Assembly (NCBI RefSeq): GCF_000760735.1
Contig: NZ_JMEX01000009.1
Span: 959-64,958 of the forward strand
Source: Rhodococcoides fascians A44A
GTDB taxonomy: Bacteria > Actinomycetota > Actinomycetes > Mycobacteriales > Mycobacteriaceae
DNA: 64,000 bases
Reading direction: 5' to 3'
Shown here: positions 61,098-64,000 of the stretch, piece after piece
Layout: every line of letters begins with the position of its first letter
Numbering within the stretch: the stretch's first letter is position 1
Translations under genes and position numbers: made by a program
Notes under the pieces: generated by a model
The model's input: only the letters and a program-made list of their open reading frames with translations
Databases searched by the model: none
What the model was told of the DNA's origin: nothing

Positions 61098-61721
61098 GTG
61101 AACAACCCCGTTCTGGCCTATCTCCCCGTCGCTATCGTCTTCGGAATAATCCCAGGTCCTGACGTCATGTTGGCGGTCAAGCACTCGCTTACCGGCGGTG
61201 TGCGTCACGGCATCGCCGTAGCTTTGGGTGCGGCGACGGGGTCGATGGCCTGGGGCATCGCTGCGGCCGTGGGGTTGGCGTCCTTGCTCACCAGCGTCCC
61301 CGGGGCATTCGACGCGGTACGTATCGCAGGTGCCGCCTACCTGGTGTTTCTAGGAATTCAGAGTATCTGGCAGCGCAAGGGCAGCTTCACCGACGTCGAT
61401 GCCGCGACTTACAACGCGCACCAGCCGAAGTGGTCGCGAGCGTTCATGACCGGTTTCGTCGCGGACCTGTTGAATCCGAAAATGGGTGCGTTCTACCTGG
61501 CGGTGCTGCCGCAGTTCATTCCGCGCGACGGGAACGTTTTCGTTTGGTCCATGCTGCTCATGTCGATCGAGTTCGTGGTGGCGCTGATATGTCTGTCCTC
61601 GTACGCACTTCTTGCCTCGTCCGCTCGCCGGTTCTTGGAGAAGGGCCGCTTGGGGGCGTGGCTCGAGCGTGGACTGGGTGTTGTTCTGGTGGGATTCGGC
61701 GTCCGGCTGGCCTTCGAGTAA
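61098..61721 (+). CDS. LysE-family amino-acid exporter
   Basis: The 207-residue product from GTG 61098 has six membrane helices and the LysE/RhtB start (LPVAIVFGIIPGPDVMLAVK), with the GxxxGPG-like motif. LysE exporters pump basic amino acids or small peptides out. In the att locus this position is attX. It is divergent from the LysR gene, with 75 bases between. Downstream is argH after a 200-base gap. Confidence 0.85.
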   Translation: MNNPVLAYLPVAIVFGIIPGPDVMLAVKHSLTGGVRHGIAVALGAATGSMAWGIAAAVGLASLLTSVPGAFDAVRIAGAAYLVFLGIQSIWQRKGSFTDVDAATYNAHQPKWSRAFMTGFVADLLNPKMGAFYLAVLPQFIPRDGNVFVWSMLLMSIEFVVALICLSSYALLASSARRFLEKGRLGAWLERGLGVVLVGFGVRLAFE

Positions 61722-61808
61722 ACACCCCCGCCGTCCGAGCCCTTCTCCCTTCGCTCTTTCAACTACTCGACCCGAGCCCGACGTGACTTGATTGTGTAAC
61801 GACGCCTT

Positions 61809-61831
61809 GGCCCGGGTCCGCGCCCCGGGCC
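61809..61831. terminator. GC-rich hairpin after lysE
   Basis: GGCCCGGG and CCCGGGCC pair around a 7-base loop between the LysE and argH genes. It may end the LysE transcript, leaving argH to its own promoter, or act in attenuation. No T run follows. Confidence 0.5.
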
Positions 61832-61925
61832 GTCCAATCCCGCCAGGTCTTGGCTTTGCCGTGCCCTAACCCGAACTTTCCTGTACCGAAACCGAACCAT
61901 CACGCACACAGAGGGGTACCGATCA

Positions 61926-63443
61926 ATGAGCGAAAAGCTCTGGGGTGGAAGATTCTCCACCGATATCACCGACGATGTACTTCGCTACACAGAGACAGCA
62001 TCGGTAGACAGCAGAATGCTCGAACACGACCTGTGGCAGAACATCGCTCATGTTCTGATGCTCGGTCGCGCGGGAATCAACACCGAACCCGACACCAAAG
62101 CGCTTCTCGCTGGGCTGCTCGACATGGAGAGCAGCCGAGCCGACGGTGGATTGCAGCTCGACGTCCGACAAGAAGATGTGCACCTCAACACCGAATTCAT
62201 GCTCATCGAACGGATCGGACCCGTCGGCGGCCGCATGCACACCGCACGGTCCCGAAACGATCAGGTGCAGACCGACGCACGCATGGTCACCCGCGAGTGG
62301 CTGCTCGATGCCAGCGAAGAACTGCTCATGTTCGTGCAGGATCTGCTCGGGTGCCCCGAGTCGGAACGAGAAGCAGTTCTACCCGGCTACACGCATTCGC
62401 AGGCAGCGCAACCGATTTCGGTAGCATTTTGGAAGGCTGCGCACGCACAGGCCTTGCTGCGTGATGCCTCCCGACTGATGGATGCCTGGAAGCGCATCAA
62501 CATCAATCCGCTCGGCGCGTGTGCGCTCGCCGGAACTACATTCGCCCTGGACCGCGATTACACCTCCCGGCTTCTCGGGTTCGATGCACCGATGGTCAAT
62601 GCGCTCGATGCGACGTCGACGAGGGACTGGACAGTCGAAGTAGCGGGCGCAGCTGCCAGCGGTGCTGTGAATCTATCTCGCATGCAGGAAGAGATCGTCA
62701 CCTGGAGCTCGAACGAATACGCTCTCGCCGAAGTGCACGATTCGTTCGCGACCGGTAGCTCGATCATGCCGCAGAAGAAGAATCCGGTGGTTGCAGAACT
62801 GGCGCGAGGGAAGTCCGGTCGCGCGGTGGGTGCGCTGGTGCAACTGCTGGTGATGGAGAAGTCGGTCGGTCTCGGGTACAGCTGCGACCTGCAGGAGGAC
62901 AAACCGGTTTACTGGGGCGCCCTCGATACGTACCTCGACACCATTCGCCTGTGCCGACGCCAGAACCTGCACACCGCGTTCGACGGTGCTCGCGGCAGAG
63001 CCCTGTGCTGGGACAACTTCTCGACCGCGACAGAGATCGCCAACATCTTGGTCTCTCGGTTCGACGTTCCTTTCCGCACAGCCCACCGCATCACCGGTGA
63101 CCTCGTCAACGCCGCCCTCGCAGCCGGTCACACCCTGCGCAACGTCGCGTTCACCACCACTTTCCTCCGCGAGGAACACGACATCGACATCAGTGAGGTC
63201 GACATGAAGCAGATATGCGATCCGCTCCACACACTGCGCAGCTACATCTCTGCCGGATCCACCGGACCGACGCGGGTCTCCGAACAGCAGGAGCAAGGCC
63301 TGGCCGACGTGACCGACAGACTCGCCGAAATCCGGCAAGCCAGAACCCGCCTCTGGGAGGCGAAGGCGGAATGCCTACGAGCAGCGCGATCCGTCGTCGG
63401 CGGCGTGAGCGTGCCCGAACTCGCGATGGAGGTCGGGGTATGA
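61926..63443 (+). CDS. argH: Argininosuccinate lyase
   Basis: The 505-residue enzyme splits argininosuccinate into arginine and fumarate. It shows the fumarase-family signature GSSIMPQKKNP with the catalytic serine loop (about residues 277-289), the start MSEKLWGGRFSTDITDDV, and VHLNTEFMLIERIG and HTARSRNDQVQTD regions. It is about 35 residues longer than many ArgH proteins. It overlaps argG by ATGA. A plasmid copy next to LysE-type export points to a special arginine-derived product, as in the att locus, where such genes feed synthesis of a signalling compound. Confidence 0.9.
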   Translation: MSEKLWGGRFSTDITDDVLRYTETASVDSRMLEHDLWQNIAHVLMLGRAGINTEPDTKALLAGLLDMESSRADGGLQLDVRQEDVHLNTEFMLIERIGPVGGRMHTARSRNDQVQTDARMVTREWLLDASEELLMFVQDLLGCPESEREAVLPGYTHSQAAQPISVAFWKAAHAQALLRDASRLMDAWKRININPLGACALAGTTFALDRDYTSRLLGFDAPMVNALDATSTRDWTVEVAGAAASGAVNLSRMQEEIVTWSSNEYALAEVHDSFATGSSIMPQKKNPVVAELARGKSGRAVGALVQLLVMEKSVGLGYSCDLQEDKPVYWGALDTYLDTIRLCRRQNLHTAFDGARGRALCWDNFSTATEIANILVSRFDVPFRTAHRITGDLVNAALAAGHTLRNVAFTTTFLREEHDIDISEVDMKQICDPLHTLRSYISAGSTGPTRVSEQQEQGLADVTDRLAEIRQARTRLWEAKAECLRAARSVVGGVSVPELAMEVGV

Positions 63444-64000
63444 GCATCGTCCTGGCATATTCCGGCGGATTGGACACATCCGTTGCCGTGCACTGGCTCA
63501 AAGAGCGCTATCAGACCGAGGTCATCGCGTACTGCGCGAACCTCGGCCAAATCGAGGACCTCGAGGCCGTCTCGAAGCGCGCAACCGCGGCCGGCGCGTC
63601 GGAAGTTATCGTCGAAGACGTCCGAGACCTGTTCCTCCACGACTATGCAATCCCGGCTCTCGCCGCCGGCGCTGCATACGAGGGAAAATATCTTCTGGCT
63701 GCACCGTTGTCTCGACCGTTGATCGCCGAGCGGCTGGTCAGCATCGCTCGCGAACGCGGTGCATCCGCAGTCGCTCACGGTGCCACGGGCAAGGGAAACG
63801 ATCAGGTCCGGTTCTACACCTCCGTGCGGGCGTTGGCTCCCGAGCTCGACATCCTCGCACCTGTCATCGATTGGGAAATGACCTCCCGCGGTAGCGAAAT
63901 TGCCTACGCCGATCGTCACGGTATCGATGTGGGTGTCAGCAAGACGACGCCGTACAGCATCGACACCAATATCTGGGGCACCAGCATCGAGTGCGGGGAT
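63440..64000 (+). CDS. argG: Argininosuccinate synthase, 5' part
   Basis: The first 187 residues are visible before the window ends. The ATP-pyrophosphatase P-loop is at the N-terminus (VLAYSGGLDTSVAVHW), followed by GATGKGNDQVRF, the citrulline-binding region. It joins citrulline and aspartate. It begins at ATG 63440 overlapping argH, the reverse of the usual chromosomal argG-argH order, and matches the att cluster. The rest of the operon lies outside the window. Confidence 0.9.
   Translation, partial: MSIVLAYSGGLDTSVAVHWLKERYQTEVIAYCANLGQIEDLEAVSKRATAAGASEVIVEDVRDLFLHDYAIPALAAGAAYEGKYLLAAPLSRPLIAERLVSIARERGASAVAHGATGKGNDQVRFYTSVRALAPELDILAPVIDWEMTSRGSEIAYADRHGIDVGVSKTTPYSIDTNIWGTSIECGD

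Overview
The window reads as a stretch of a high-GC actinobacterial replicon, most likely a Rhodococcus linear plasmid. Coding bias, frequent ATGA/GTGA gene overlaps and an Lsr2 gene fit that group. The best clue to replicon type is a telomere operon: a terminal-protein (Tpg-like) gene directly follows a very large primase-helicase protein whose C-terminus resembles the Streptomyces telomere-associated protein Tap. The right edge (LysG/ArgP-type regulator, LysE-type exporter, argH, argG) has the gene order of the att virulence locus of Rhodococcus fascians linear plasmids. That assignment rests on recall of gene order and families, not on a database search.

Layout. 0-6 kb: DprA-like gene, AbiJ-like/VSR-like nuclease, a DUF2637 (SpdB-like) membrane protein, a CPBP membrane protease and small DNA-binding or membrane genes. 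5.4-14.5 kb: replication and partition, with tpg, the primase-helicase-Tap fusion, a possible antisense RNA and leader peptide at its 5' end, a parAB pair, and a repeat field that may be the centromere. 16-29 kb: a complete-looking Tad pilus/secretion operon (RHH protein, CpaB, CpaE-like, CpaF/TadA, TadB, TadC, pilin, TadE/G proteins, a 1220-residue LysM-BTAD protein, a lipoprotein and a secreted protein) without a visible prepilin peptidase. 29-42 kb: an accessory zone with two HEPN-like proteins, a thiaminase I homologue, decayed copies of lsr2, of a transposase and of the nearby secreted-protein gene, two toxin-antitoxin pairs and a two-gene AAA ATPase unit with its own palindromic operator.

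42-45.2 kb: an intact IS21-family element with a 6-bp target duplication. Removing it restores an open reading frame, so the host gene it broke can be reconstructed exactly. 45.5-59.7 kb: signalling and export. A five-gene, fully overlapping operon (AfsA-like synthase, HAD phosphatase, MFS exporter, FAD monooxygenase, aldo/keto reductase) looks like a gamma-butyrolactone-type signal pathway, with an 18-bp palindrome upstream and an ArpA-like TetR gene 9 kb away. A second TetR gene is divergent from an MMPL exporter plus secreted hydrolase; its two palindromes match a third one in front of a distant DedA gene, suggesting a small regulon. 60-64 kb: the att-like arginine module, with argG running off the window.

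The main themes are linear-plasmid maintenance, a Tad apparatus that may serve transfer or adhesion, and small-molecule signalling with export. Function calls come from motif recognition by eye.
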